NCBI GenBank assembly: GCA_963783355.1 | Contig: CAWANF010000015.1 | Location: 1 to 64,000, forward strand | Direction of reading: 5' to 3' | From: CAWANF01 sp963783355 | Lineage (GTDB): Bacteria; Bacteroidota; Rhodothermia; Balneolales; DATFMH01 | Length of the DNA stretch: 64,000 nt | Shown here: positions 7,376 through 15,235 of the stretch, piece by piece | Layout: each line of letters begins with the position of its first letter | How positions within the stretch are numbered: the stretch's first letter is position 1 | The notes under the pieces: generated by a model | The model's input: only the letters and a program-made list of their open reading frames with translations | Told to the model about the DNA's origin: nothing | Database searches by the model: none | Made by a program: the position numbers and the translations under genes

Positions 7376-8536
7376 TCATGTTCCCGAATAATTAGCGATT
7401 TTTTCAATTCCTGCTACTAAAATCAAACCGAAAAGCATACATCCAAAAGCCAGGTAAAATGACATTGCTCCTTCAGTTAGTCGCTTATCACTATTAAGAT
7501 TATGAACGTCAGGCCAATACGGGTTACTGTGAATAAGTTTTTTCTTCACGGTTATCACCTGGATCTTGTGCAAGTCTGCGGCGGCATTCGGATTAACAAT
7601 CTTTCCCAATTTCTGGTATTCCTGCCGCATAGTATTTTCAGGATGAGCGCGTAAATTATTCGCCTGTGAACTGGTAACCGATACGATTTTCGTTTGAGTT
7701 GTCTCAGTGAACTGACGAATCTGAAACGGCCAGATTACATATAGCGAGCCGACCAAAAAACCCACCAGCACAGCGAGTGTAAACCCATGATAACGATCAA
7801 GGAACCACGATAAGACCCGTGAAAAAAGGCTGATGCCGGTTATCATCCCTAAAACAAAAACTAGCAATATCAGAGCCGCTGATGTTGTCTCAGGACCTCC
7901 CAGTTTTCCAAACTGGTTGAGAATGAACGTATATTTTCGAAGAATTAGCAGCAGAAATGATCCGGAGATACCGGGTAATATCATCGCACAAATGGCTACA
8001 GCTCCGCTGAAAAAGATGAATGGATAGGTTTCGGGAGTGTCAGTCGGAACCAACGTCACGACCCAATACCCTATTAGAGTACCAAGGATCAGGAATAAGA
8101 AATGTTTCCAGGAAAATCCTTTGATAGTCTTGATTAACAGGTATATGGATCCCAGAATCAACCCAAAAAACAATCCATAGATAGGCTCCGGATATTCATA
8201 CATCAATTCCGGCAATGGGACGATTTTGGTAAAGAATACAAACGCCAGGGCAATGCCACTCAGTAAGGATATCAGGAATTTCCAGTGTACAATTTTTATA
8301 GCCTCAGGAATACGAAACCGAAGCACCATTTTTATGACGCTTACATCTACGCTTTTTATGGCGTGGATCAGCCGGGAATAAACGCCAAGAATCAAGGCCA
8401 TCGTCCCGCCGCTTACACCGGGTATCACATCGGCGGCGCCCATCAGAAATCCTTTCAATACGAGTAATGGCGATTCTTTCCATTGTGTAGAATCACTTTG
8501 CTTGATATTCTTGTCTTCAGTCTGCGTGTTTTCCAC
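7376..8536 (-). CDS. DUF368 membrane protein, putative polyprenyl-phosphate transporter
   Basis: A 386-residue polytopic membrane protein with the DUF368 signature near its start, LKGFLMGAADVIPGVSGGTMALILGVYSRLI, and a second internal-repeat copy, AICAMILPGISGSFLLLILRKY, near residue 180. About eight to ten hydrophobic segments are visible. DUF368 (PopT) proteins have been linked to recycling of undecaprenyl phosphate across the cytoplasmic membrane for cell-wall and O-antigen synthesis. Unlike short family members it carries a polar insert of about 80 residues (about 270-350) before the last membrane segment. The gene follows pcm on the same strand with a 45-bp gap. Confidence 0.88.
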   Translation of the reverse strand: MENTQTEDKNIKQSDSTQWKESPLLVLKGFLMGAADVIPGVSGGTMALILGVYSRLIHAIKSVDVSVIKMVLRFRIPEAIKIVHWKFLISLLSGIALAFVFFTKIVPLPELMYEYPEPIYGLFFGLILGSIYLLIKTIKGFSWKHFLFLILGTLIGYWVVTLVPTDTPETYPFIFFSGAVAICAMILPGISGSFLLLILRKYTFILNQFGKLGGPETTSAALILLVFVLGMITGISLFSRVLSWFLDRYHGFTLAVLVGFLVGSLYVIWPFQIRQFTETTQTKIVSVTSSQANNLRAHPENTMRQEYQKLGKIVNPNAAADLHKIQVITVKKKLIHSNPYWPDVHNLNSDKRLTEGAMSFYLAFGCMLFGLILVAGIEKIANYSGT

Positions 8537-8581
8537 GTCGATAGGTTTTGATTTCGGTTTGACAGACCAAAGAATACAAAA

Positions 8582-9253
8582 TCAGGAATCTTCTTCCCAA
8601 CCTTTTTTTCCTATGAGCGGTACAAATTTAAAATTGGAAAAAGATTCTTCTTTGAAGGAATCTTCCGATAAACGGATGATACGATACATAACCTGTTTTT
8701 CTGAATCACCGACGGGTATAACCAGGCGCCCCCCTATCGTGAGCTGTTTTTTGAGGCTCTCCGGTATAACCGGTGCACCAGCAGTTACAATGATGCCGTC
8801 GTAAGGTGCATAAGCCGACCATCCCAACGTTCCGTCACCACATTTCAGCATCGGTTTATATCCCATATGAGATAGCATTTCCCGCGCATTTTCATATAGT
8901 CCCCGATGTCGTTCCACGCTGTAAACCCGGGCTCCCAATTCACATAATAATGCACATTGATAACCCGAACCGGTTCCAATTTCAAGGATCTTATCGCCGG
9001 GACGAACTACGAGCAACTCGGTCTGACGAGCCACGGTAAAAGGCTGCGATATGGTCTGCCCGAGTTGAATAGGAAGTGCCGTATCTTCATAGGCACGATG
9101 CTGTAACGCCGAATCTACGAGCAGATGCCGCGGCACCTTTTCAATGGCCGTCAAGACATTGGCATCCTGGATTCCCTTCTTTTGAAGGTCGTCAACCAGG
9201 GCCTCCCGCCGGCGTTTAAATTTTAGTTCGGTATTTTTATATCTGTGTATCAT
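8582..9253 (-). CDS. pcm: Protein-L-isoaspartate O-methyltransferase
   Basis: A 223-residue SAM-dependent methyltransferase that starts repair of damaged isoaspartyl residues. Hallmarks are GQTISQPFTVARQTELL (residues about 67-84), the SAM loop ILEIGTGSGYQCALL (about 94-108), the acidic motif VYSVERH, and YDGIIVTAGAPVIPESLKKQL with GGRLVIPVG. Length is normal for the family. It is the first gene of a minus-strand pair with the DUF368 protein. Confidence 0.95.
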   Translation of the reverse strand: MIHRYKNTELKFKRRREALVDDLQKKGIQDANVLTAIEKVPRHLLVDSALQHRAYEDTALPIQLGQTISQPFTVARQTELLVVRPGDKILEIGTGSGYQCALLCELGARVYSVERHRGLYENAREMLSHMGYKPMLKCGDGTLGWSAYAPYDGIIVTAGAPVIPESLKKQLTIGGRLVIPVGDSEKQVMYRIIRLSEDSFKEESFSNFKFVPLIGKKGWEEDS

Positions 9254-9475
9254 AATCCACCATTTTGGAATATACCCGTGATAATCCCAATGAACAAAAA
9301 ATAATCTGTTTTTTTAATGGAACACGAATGACACGGATAGTACGGATTTTCACCGATAAAACTTTTTAATATTTCCAAATTTCATTTGTAACCTCACCTT
9401 ACAACGTTTATTTGATTGCGAAGTTCATAAGCTTTCCTCACCTAAACATACAGAGGAATTTGGGGCGAGGATTCT

Positions 9476-9521
<46 letters not shown>

Positions 9522-9703
9522 ACATAATAAAATGAAAGCCATTCAGTTAATGAGCACGAGTGAACGATTCATACCAATTTTGACTTTTTAAATTAAGTAA
9601 TTGTTATTACAAAGCAGACTGTATTGGTACTGCAGGATAATTATTCAAACGAATAGTTATCTAATAGAAATTTTTCATCCAAAAATATTCAGGGAGTTAT
9701 CAT

Positions 9704-10336
9704 ATGCATATCGGAATTATTGGAACAGGAAACATGGGGAGTGCGCTTGGACAACGGTTATCGGACGCCGGGCATCAGATTTATTATGGCTCTATTGAAC
9801 CCGGAACGGCTAAGTCCATTGCCGATATGATGGCTCCTAATGTTCAGGGAGGATCCATCGCCAATGCAGCTGATTTTGGTGAGGCAATTTTTCTCGCCGT
9901 GCCCTGGTCAGGAGTCGATAATGCTATCGAAGAAGCCGGCGACCTGGAAGGCCGGATCATTTTTGATTGTACCAACCCCTTTAAAGAAGATACGCTTGAT
10001 TTGATCAATACCGACCATTCAGGTGCCGAATATATCGCCCATAAAGTCGGCAATGCTCTCGTGGTCAAGGCATTGAATACCATTTTTGCACAAAATATTA
10101 TGAAAGCAAAAGATTACGGCGATAACCGTCCGAGTGCTTTTTTCTGCACCGATGACGTATCAGCCCGCAATATGGCTGTGGAATTACTGGAGGATATGGA
10201 ATTGTCACCTGTATTTTGCGGCCCGCTGGAAAATGCCTCTCATCTTGAATCACTGGGTTCCCTTCTATTCAAAATGGCAGATATGCCCGGGAACAACCTT
10301 TCCCTAACGTATCAATTAATAAACCGGCCGGAATGA
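9704..10336 (+). CDS. NADPH-dependent F420 reductase-like NAD(P)-binding protein
   Basis: A 210-residue Rossmann protein. The N-terminus HIGIIGTGNMGSALGQRLSDAG carries the GxGxxG dinucleotide fold, and IFLAVPWSGVDNAIEEAG plus IIFDCTNPF match the F420H2:NADP oxidoreductase/YedF-like 'NADP oxidoreductase, coenzyme F420-dependent' family. Many bacterial members occur without F420, so the substrate is uncertain. A GGGAG sequence eight bases upstream supports the ATG at 9704. The gene is monocistronic: heptamer repeats and no gene lie upstream, and a convergent cupin gene lies downstream. Confidence 0.8.
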   Translation: MHIGIIGTGNMGSALGQRLSDAGHQIYYGSIEPGTAKSIADMMAPNVQGGSIANAADFGEAIFLAVPWSGVDNAIEEAGDLEGRIIFDCTNPFKEDTLDLINTDHSGAEYIAHKVGNALVVKALNTIFAQNIMKAKDYGDNRPSAFFCTDDVSARNMAVELLEDMELSPVFCGPLENASHLESLGSLLFKMADMPGNNLSLTYQLINRPE

Positions 10337-10408
10337 ATTTTAAAAATCAAAGTTGATTAAGTTATTAAGCAAATTGAGTAATTAAGTTTAACTCTTATAT
10401 ATCTTTAT

Positions 10409-10726
10409 TCATTTTAGCAGGTACAATATAAAGGTCAGGTTATTAATCGATTCAATACTGTGTTTGGTTTTTGCCGGCATATGAATCCAGGTTCCTTCTT
10501 TGGCTTCAACGGTTTCGTCCCCAACCCTAATAACCCCTTCGCCATCTATTACCTGGATAATTCCTTCATATCCGGAAGTATGCTCAGATAAATCTTCCCC
10601 GGCTGATAACTTCATGATGACGGCATTTAATCTATCGGTTTTCTCAAAAGTCTTGCTCCAGATTCCACTTTCGGACGCACCGGATAATAAATCATTCTGT
10701 ATGTTCAGTATTGTACTTTTTTCCAT
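10409..10726 (-). CDS. Small cupin-domain protein
   Basis: A 105-residue single-domain cupin_2 protein. The barrel motif is seen in LSAGEDLSEHTSGYEGIIQVIDGEGVIRVGDE (first cupin motif, with H and E as possible metal ligands) and EAKEGTWIHMPAKTKHSIESINNLTFILYL (second motif, with an H). The function of such stand-alone cupins is varied, with metal-dependent binding or enzymatic roles. The start codon directly abuts a (TTCTTAA)6 array, so no Shine-Dalgarno is present. Confidence 0.8.
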   Translation of the reverse strand: MEKSTILNIQNDLLSGASESGIWSKTFEKTDRLNAVIMKLSAGEDLSEHTSGYEGIIQVIDGEGVIRVGDETVEAKEGTWIHMPAKTKHSIESINNLTFILYLLK

Positions 10727-10768
10727 TTCTTAATTCTTAATTCTTAATTCTTAATTCTTAATTCTTAA
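10727..10768. repeat. Heptamer array (TTCTTAA)x6 abutting a start codon
   Basis: Six perfect copies of TTCTTAA occupy 10727-10768. The first base of the array is the base immediately upstream of the cupin gene's ATG (10724-10726 on the minus strand). The array therefore replaces the whole ribosome-binding region of that gene. Between 10769 and 10968 no gene is visible. Confidence 0.95.
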
Positions 10769-10968
10769 CAAAAATAGTCTCATTGATTTTATAATACAAG
10801 TTTAAAACGGATTATTACGATTTAATTATACTATTTAGCATAGGGTAATTAGATCATTTAAAATTCAGCAAGGATATTTTTATTCCCGTCTTCCTTTCTC
10901 CCTACTCCATTTTCCATTATTTATATTACTTCGTTATAATCTTCATTCCAGTTACGCTCTTGCTTTTG

Positions 10969-11015
10969 TATCTTTAGCGCCATGAGATATAAAACAAAAC
11001 GATCAGGTACCTGAT
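10969..11015 (+). promoter_or_regulatory. Possible cysS promoter box, 10-codon uORF and palindrome
   Basis: TATCTTTAG (10969-10977) resembles the Bacteroidota -7 box TAnnTTTG; the same TTYGTATCTTT word precedes rlmN. It is followed by a short ORF, ATG at 10982 to TGA at 11014 (MRYKTKRSGT). Its end is a perfect 14-bp palindrome ATCAGGTACCTGAT (11002-11015) followed by TTTT, directly before the cysS ATG. The uORF has no Cys codon, so classical Cys attenuation is not supported. A 5-bp hairpin with a T-run so near the start could still affect translation. Confidence 0.3.
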
Positions 11016-11019
11016 TTTT

Positions 11020-12474
11020 ATGAACGATTTAGTTATTTACAATTCTTTAAGCCGCGGAAAAGAGCCTTTTGTGCCATTACACAAGGGGTTTGTCGGTATT
11101 TATGTCTGCGGTCCAACGGTCTATGGAGATGCCCATCTCGGACATGCTAAAAGTTACGTTTCGTTCGATGTTATTGTCCGATACTTTCGTTATCTGGGCT
11201 ACCAGGTCCGTTATGTCCAGAATATCACCGATGTCGGGCACCTGACAGATGATGCCGATACCGGCGAAGACAAACTCGAAAAGCAGGCCCGCCTCGAACG
11301 CCTGGAACCCATGGAAATCGCAGAAAAATATACATATTCGTATTTTCGCGACATGGATGCACTTGGTGTTTTACGTCCCGACATTTCGCCAAGGGCATCC
11401 GGACATATACCGGAACAAATTGCCATGATCCAGCAACTCCTGGATAACGGCAATGCCTATGAAGTAAATGGTAATATATATTTTGACGTAGCTTCCGATC
11501 CTGATTACGGAAAATTAAGCGGCCGAAAAATAGAAGAATCGAAATCGGGAACACGCGTTGAAACGGCCGGCGACAAGAAGAATCCCAGTGATTTCGCACT
11601 TTGGAAAAAGGCTGAAGCATCACATATCATGAAATGGTCGTCTCCATGGGGTGATGGTTATCCAGGATGGCACGTGGAATGCTCCGCCATGTCGACGAAG
11701 TATCTCGGGGAAACCTTTGATATTCATGGCGGCGGGCTTGAAAACCAGTTTCCACACCATGAATGTGAAATCGCTCAGAGTGAATGTGCCCATCACAAAG
11801 ATTTCGTCCGTTATTGGATGCATAATAATATGGTCACTCTGAACGGTCAAAAAATGGGTAAATCGCTTGGCAATGCTATTTCACTGCATCAGTTTTATTC
11901 CGGGGATCATCCGTTATTAACACGGGCGTGGTCACCGCTGGTCATCCGGTTTTTCCTCTTGCAGAGTCATTACCGCAGCACAACGGATTTTTCCGAAAAG
12001 GCCCTGGAAGCGGCTGAAAACGGACTCAAAAACCTTCATGGGATGATTAATGTCATAATGGAAGGTAAAGCGGGCAAAGCAGATACATTTGATTTAGAAT
12101 CACTCAGGAAGGAAGTAGAATCTTGCCTGAATGATGATTTTAATACAGCGCAGGCTATTGGTGTACTTTTTGATAAACTTCGTCCGTTACGAACTCAGGT
12201 TTCTGGCGGACAAACCCCTTCAAATCTGGAAGAGGTTCAGCAATTTTTAGTTACTATTATTGATCATGTTTTAGGCCTCTGGCCGGGTGAAGAACAAAAA
12301 AATGTTGATAATAATGTTGTCGACTCGCTGGTTAATATGCTCATAGACATGCGTAACCAGGCCAGAAACGAAAAGAATTGGGCTATGGCCGATGTGATAC
12401 GCGACCGGCTCAAAAGTGCAAATATTATCCTGGAAGATACCCCGGATGGGACCATCTACCGGCTGGAATCATAA
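11020..12474 (+). CDS. cysS: Cysteinyl-tRNA synthetase
   Basis: A 484-residue class Ia aminoacyl-tRNA synthetase charging tRNA-Cys. It shows YVCGPTVYGDAHLGHAKSYV, the HIGH-type motif, near residue 28. The zinc ligands lie in the N-terminal Cys, GYPGWHVECSAMS and FPHHECEIAQSE. The KMSKS loop is GQKMGKSLGNAI near residue 275. The C-terminal anticodon-binding part ends with ADVIRDRLKSANIILEDTPDGTIYRLE. Length is normal. lgt follows after 15 bp on the same strand. Confidence 0.97.
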   Translation: MNDLVIYNSLSRGKEPFVPLHKGFVGIYVCGPTVYGDAHLGHAKSYVSFDVIVRYFRYLGYQVRYVQNITDVGHLTDDADTGEDKLEKQARLERLEPMEIAEKYTYSYFRDMDALGVLRPDISPRASGHIPEQIAMIQQLLDNGNAYEVNGNIYFDVASDPDYGKLSGRKIEESKSGTRVETAGDKKNPSDFALWKKAEASHIMKWSSPWGDGYPGWHVECSAMSTKYLGETFDIHGGGLENQFPHHECEIAQSECAHHKDFVRYWMHNNMVTLNGQKMGKSLGNAISLHQFYSGDHPLLTRAWSPLVIRFFLLQSHYRSTTDFSEKALEAAENGLKNLHGMINVIMEGKAGKADTFDLESLRKEVESCLNDDFNTAQAIGVLFDKLRPLRTQVSGGQTPSNLEEVQQFLVTIIDHVLGLWPGEEQKNVDNNVVDSLVNMLIDMRNQARNEKNWAMADVIRDRLKSANIILEDTPDGTIYRLES

Positions 12475-12489
12475 CATTATGGTATTTTT

Positions 12490-13560
12490 ATGACACATCA
12501 TTATTTCATTTGGGATGCCAATCCTACCGCATTCTCTACCGGAGTTATGCGATTACCGTTTTCGGTAAATATTTATGGTTTGATCCTCGCTCTCGTTCTT
12601 TTTTTCGGCATCTATGCCTACCTGGAGAAGCAAGCCGAAGAAAAAGCGAAGCAAAAAAAAGATACAAAAGGAAGTCAGGGTGAAATATTACTGGCCTGGT
12701 ATACCATTCTCGGACTGGCGATCGCAAGTGTAGCCATTGGTCAGATATTATTCTCTTTCATACCGTCACCGAGCCTGCATACAGTCGGGCCCATAACAGT
12801 CAGGTGGTATGGAATTATGTTTGCCATCGCCTTCACTTTGGGTTATTTCCTTGGTTCAAAAATGTTTCGCGATGCAGGCCAGCCACAACAACGGCTGGAA
12901 TCCTTACTTACCTACGTAATGATTGCCACGGTCATCGGGGCCCGTTTGGGTCATGTTATTTTCTACGAACCATCTTATTACTTTCACCACCCGGCGGAAA
13001 TAATAAAAATCTGGCATGGCGGACTTGCAAGCCATGGTGCGGCTATCGGTATTGCCATTGCTATCTGGTTATATATCAGAAAATATTCAGAGTATTCTTT
13101 TCTCTGGGTAACTGATCGTGTTGTCATAACAGTAGCATTAGGCGGTGTTTTTGTTCGAATAGGCAATTTCTTTAATTCGGAAATCATCGGGCATGTCACT
13201 CATGTACCATGGGCGATCATATTTGAACGCCGTGATATGCTGCCCCGTCACCCGTCCATGCTTTATGAATCAATTTGGTACCTAAGTCTTTTTATAATTC
13301 TGTGGGTCATTTATAAACGATACAAGACGAAACCACCGGACGGGCTCATATTCGGATTCTTTTTGATCTATATGTTTATCGGGCGATTCATGATTGAATT
13401 TACCAAAGTGCGTCAGGCTGACTTCGGTCACAATTGGCCATTAGACGTGGGGCAATTGTTGAGCATCCCATTTATCTTGCTTGGAATATGGGTTATGTGG
13501 AAAAAAGTGGATTACAATCAACGATCGGAACCGAAAGTTCCAAAACCTGCTCAATCATAG
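12490..13560 (+). CDS. lgt: Prolipoprotein diacylglyceryl transferase
   Basis: A 356-residue cytoplasmic-membrane enzyme that moves a diacylglyceryl group from phosphatidylglycerol to the lipobox Cys of prolipoproteins. It has about seven hydrophobic segments. Typical motifs are the GPITVRWYGIMFAIAF segment, GARLGHVIFYEP, HGGLASHGAAIGIAIA, the Lgt signature GVFVRIGNFFNSEIIGHVTHVPWAI, and RHPSMLYES. It is longer than E. coli Lgt (about 290) because of an extra N-terminal membrane segment and a charged Lys/Glu linker (residues about 45-65), an arrangement common in Bacteroidota. Its substrates would include the two DUF4382 lipoproteins in this window. It is probably co-transcribed with cysS. 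Confidence 0.95.
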   Translation: MTHHYFIWDANPTAFSTGVMRLPFSVNIYGLILALVLFFGIYAYLEKQAEEKAKQKKDTKGSQGEILLAWYTILGLAIASVAIGQILFSFIPSPSLHTVGPITVRWYGIMFAIAFTLGYFLGSKMFRDAGQPQQRLESLLTYVMIATVIGARLGHVIFYEPSYYFHHPAEIIKIWHGGLASHGAAIGIAIAIWLYIRKYSEYSFLWVTDRVVITVALGGVFVRIGNFFNSEIIGHVTHVPWAIIFERRDMLPRHPSMLYESIWYLSLFIILWVIYKRYKTKPPDGLIFGFFLIYMFIGRFMIEFTKVRQADFGHNWPLDVGQLLSIPFILLGIWVMWKKVDYNQRSEPKVPKPAQS

Positions 13561-13671
13561 CTAAATTAAATATATGGTCAGGCAACAACTTACATTGAGG
13601 ATCTGACTTATGTGGCTTATTTTATAACATCAATTTTTGTAAAGATATACTGAACCTTTAACAATGTTACG

Positions 13672-15087
13672 ATGAAGATAAAATTCGGTACTGATGGTTG
13701 GCGGGCCGTTATAGCAAAAGATTATACGTTTGATAATCTGAGTATTGTCGCTCAGGCGACAGCCCGTTGGATAAAAAATGAAAATATAACGAGCAATGGT
13801 GTTATCATCGGGTATGACGGTCGTTTTCTGGGCAGGGAGTTTTCAGAACATGTGGCCAGTGTTTTTGCTGCCATGGAAATTCCGGTTCGGATAACCGACG
13901 TAATAACACCAACTCCGGCTGTCAGCTGGGCGGCACTGGAATATGATGCTGTAGGAATCGTCATTACCGCCAGCCATAATCCTCCATCGTACAACGGTTT
14001 CAAAATTAAAGCTCCTTTCGGCGGTCCTGCAACACCCGACCAAATCGCGGCGGTAGAAGATGAAATGGAGCATTTCGATGCCAGCGTGAAAGTCGAATCG
14101 TTCCGGGATTACATGAAACAGGGACGTATCCGTGAAATTAAGCTTCGGGAACAATTTAAGGAAGTTTTAAAACAACGCCTGGATCTCGAAGCCATCAAAA
14201 AATCAGGGGTAAAAATTGCCCACGACTGCATGTTTGGGGCCGGACAAGGGATTATCAAAGAACTGATTGGTGATCAAATCAAGGAACTCCATTCGGATTT
14301 TAATCCCGGTTTTCATGGGCAGGCTCCAGAACCGATCGAAAAAAACCTCAAAGAGTTGTCGGATTATGTCGTTGCAAATCGTTGTGCCGTAGGTATCGCC
14401 AACGATGGGGACGCCGACCGTGTTGGCATGTACGATGAAAACGGACGTTTTGTGGATTCCCACGAGGTGCTTTCCCTTTTGACGAAATATCTAAGCCAGG
14501 AAAAAGGTATGAAAGGCAGCATCGTCAAAACCTTCTCCACAACAGGAATGCTTGATAAACAGGCAAAAAAATACGGACTCGATATTGATATCACTCCCAT
14601 CGGATTCAAATATGTCGCTGAAAAAATTGTTAATGGCGATGTCCTGGTTGGCGGCGAAGAATCAGGCGGACTTGCCGTTAAAGGCCACATTCCTGAGCGT
14701 GACGGTATCTTCATTGGCTTACTAATTGTCGAAATGATGGTGAAAGAAGGCAAAGCGCTGAGCGAGCTGGTACAGGATCTGGTCGATGAATTTGGTCCGC
14801 ATTTTCATTATCGCAACGATTTACATACGTCAAACGAGAAGAAAAATGCCATGATGGATTTCTGCAAGTCGAAAAAATTGACGGAAATTGATGGTCAGAA
14901 AGTGACGAATTACGAATTTACCGACGGTGTTAAGTTATGGCTTGAAAACGGATCGTGGGTTCTCGTAAGGCCATCGGGAACGGAACCGGTTCTCCGGATT
15001 TATTCGGAAAGCAGTGATGAAAAAGAGGCGGAACTGCTGGTCAACCAGGTGAGTAAGCTCACGGATGACCCGAAAATTCTGAATTAA
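13672..15087 (+). CDS. Alpha-phosphohexomutase (phosphoglucomutase/phosphomannomutase)
   Basis: A 471-residue enzyme with all four family landmarks: the phosphoserine loop TASHNPPSYNGFK (residues about 103-115), the metal loop ANDGDADRVG (about 243-252), the sugar-specificity loop GGEESGG (about 327-333), and the phosphate-binding loop VRPSGTEPVLRIYSE near the C-terminus. It interconverts hexose 1- and 6-phosphates. Its Glc-1-P would feed the glucose-1-phosphate cytidylyltransferases at 25431 and 26418, though substrate specificity (Glc or Man) cannot be decided here. It lies 111 bp after lgt and is followed by a clear terminator. Confidence 0.92.
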   Translation: MKIKFGTDGWRAVIAKDYTFDNLSIVAQATARWIKNENITSNGVIIGYDGRFLGREFSEHVASVFAAMEIPVRITDVITPTPAVSWAALEYDAVGIVITASHNPPSYNGFKIKAPFGGPATPDQIAAVEDEMEHFDASVKVESFRDYMKQGRIREIKLREQFKEVLKQRLDLEAIKKSGVKIAHDCMFGAGQGIIKELIGDQIKELHSDFNPGFHGQAPEPIEKNLKELSDYVVANRCAVGIANDGDADRVGMYDENGRFVDSHEVLSLLTKYLSQEKGMKGSIVKTFSTTGMLDKQAKKYGLDIDITPIGFKYVAEKIVNGDVLVGGEESGGLAVKGHIPERDGIFIGLLIVEMMVKEGKALSELVQDLVDEFGPHFHYRNDLHTSNEKKNAMMDFCKSKKLTEIDGQKVTNYEFTDGVKLWLENGSWVLVRPSGTEPVLRIYSESSDEKEAELLVNQVSKLTDDPKILN

Positions 15088-15110
15088 AAGAACCTTATAA
15101 TTATTACATA

Positions 15111-15147
15111 GAAGGGGAATGAGTTTTCATTTCCCTTTCCTTTTTTT
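15111..15147 (+). terminator. Rho-independent terminator after phosphohexomutase
   Basis: AAGGGGAATG (15112-15121) pairs with CATTTCCCTT (15128-15137), with one G-T wobble and a short AGTTTT loop. A TCC and seven T follow (15141-15147). It lies 24 bp after the mutase stop codon. Confidence 0.85.
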
Positions 15148-15235
15148 AATCGTAAGGATTTACTTAAAATTACCCATCTTCACATTATTTTTTCATTAAT
15201 TTGAGTCATCCAAATCACCGAAATAACAAATCTTC

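Noticed and set aside
10982..11014. 10-codon uORF before cysS as a Cys-sensing leader
   Set aside because: It has no Cys codon and no terminator/antiterminator pair, so attenuation by cysteine is not supported; kept only as a weak regulatory note.
11225..11623. 132-codon minus-strand ORF inside cysS
   Set aside because: Antisense to an intact, well-conserved synthetase gene; no start signal or recognisable protein.
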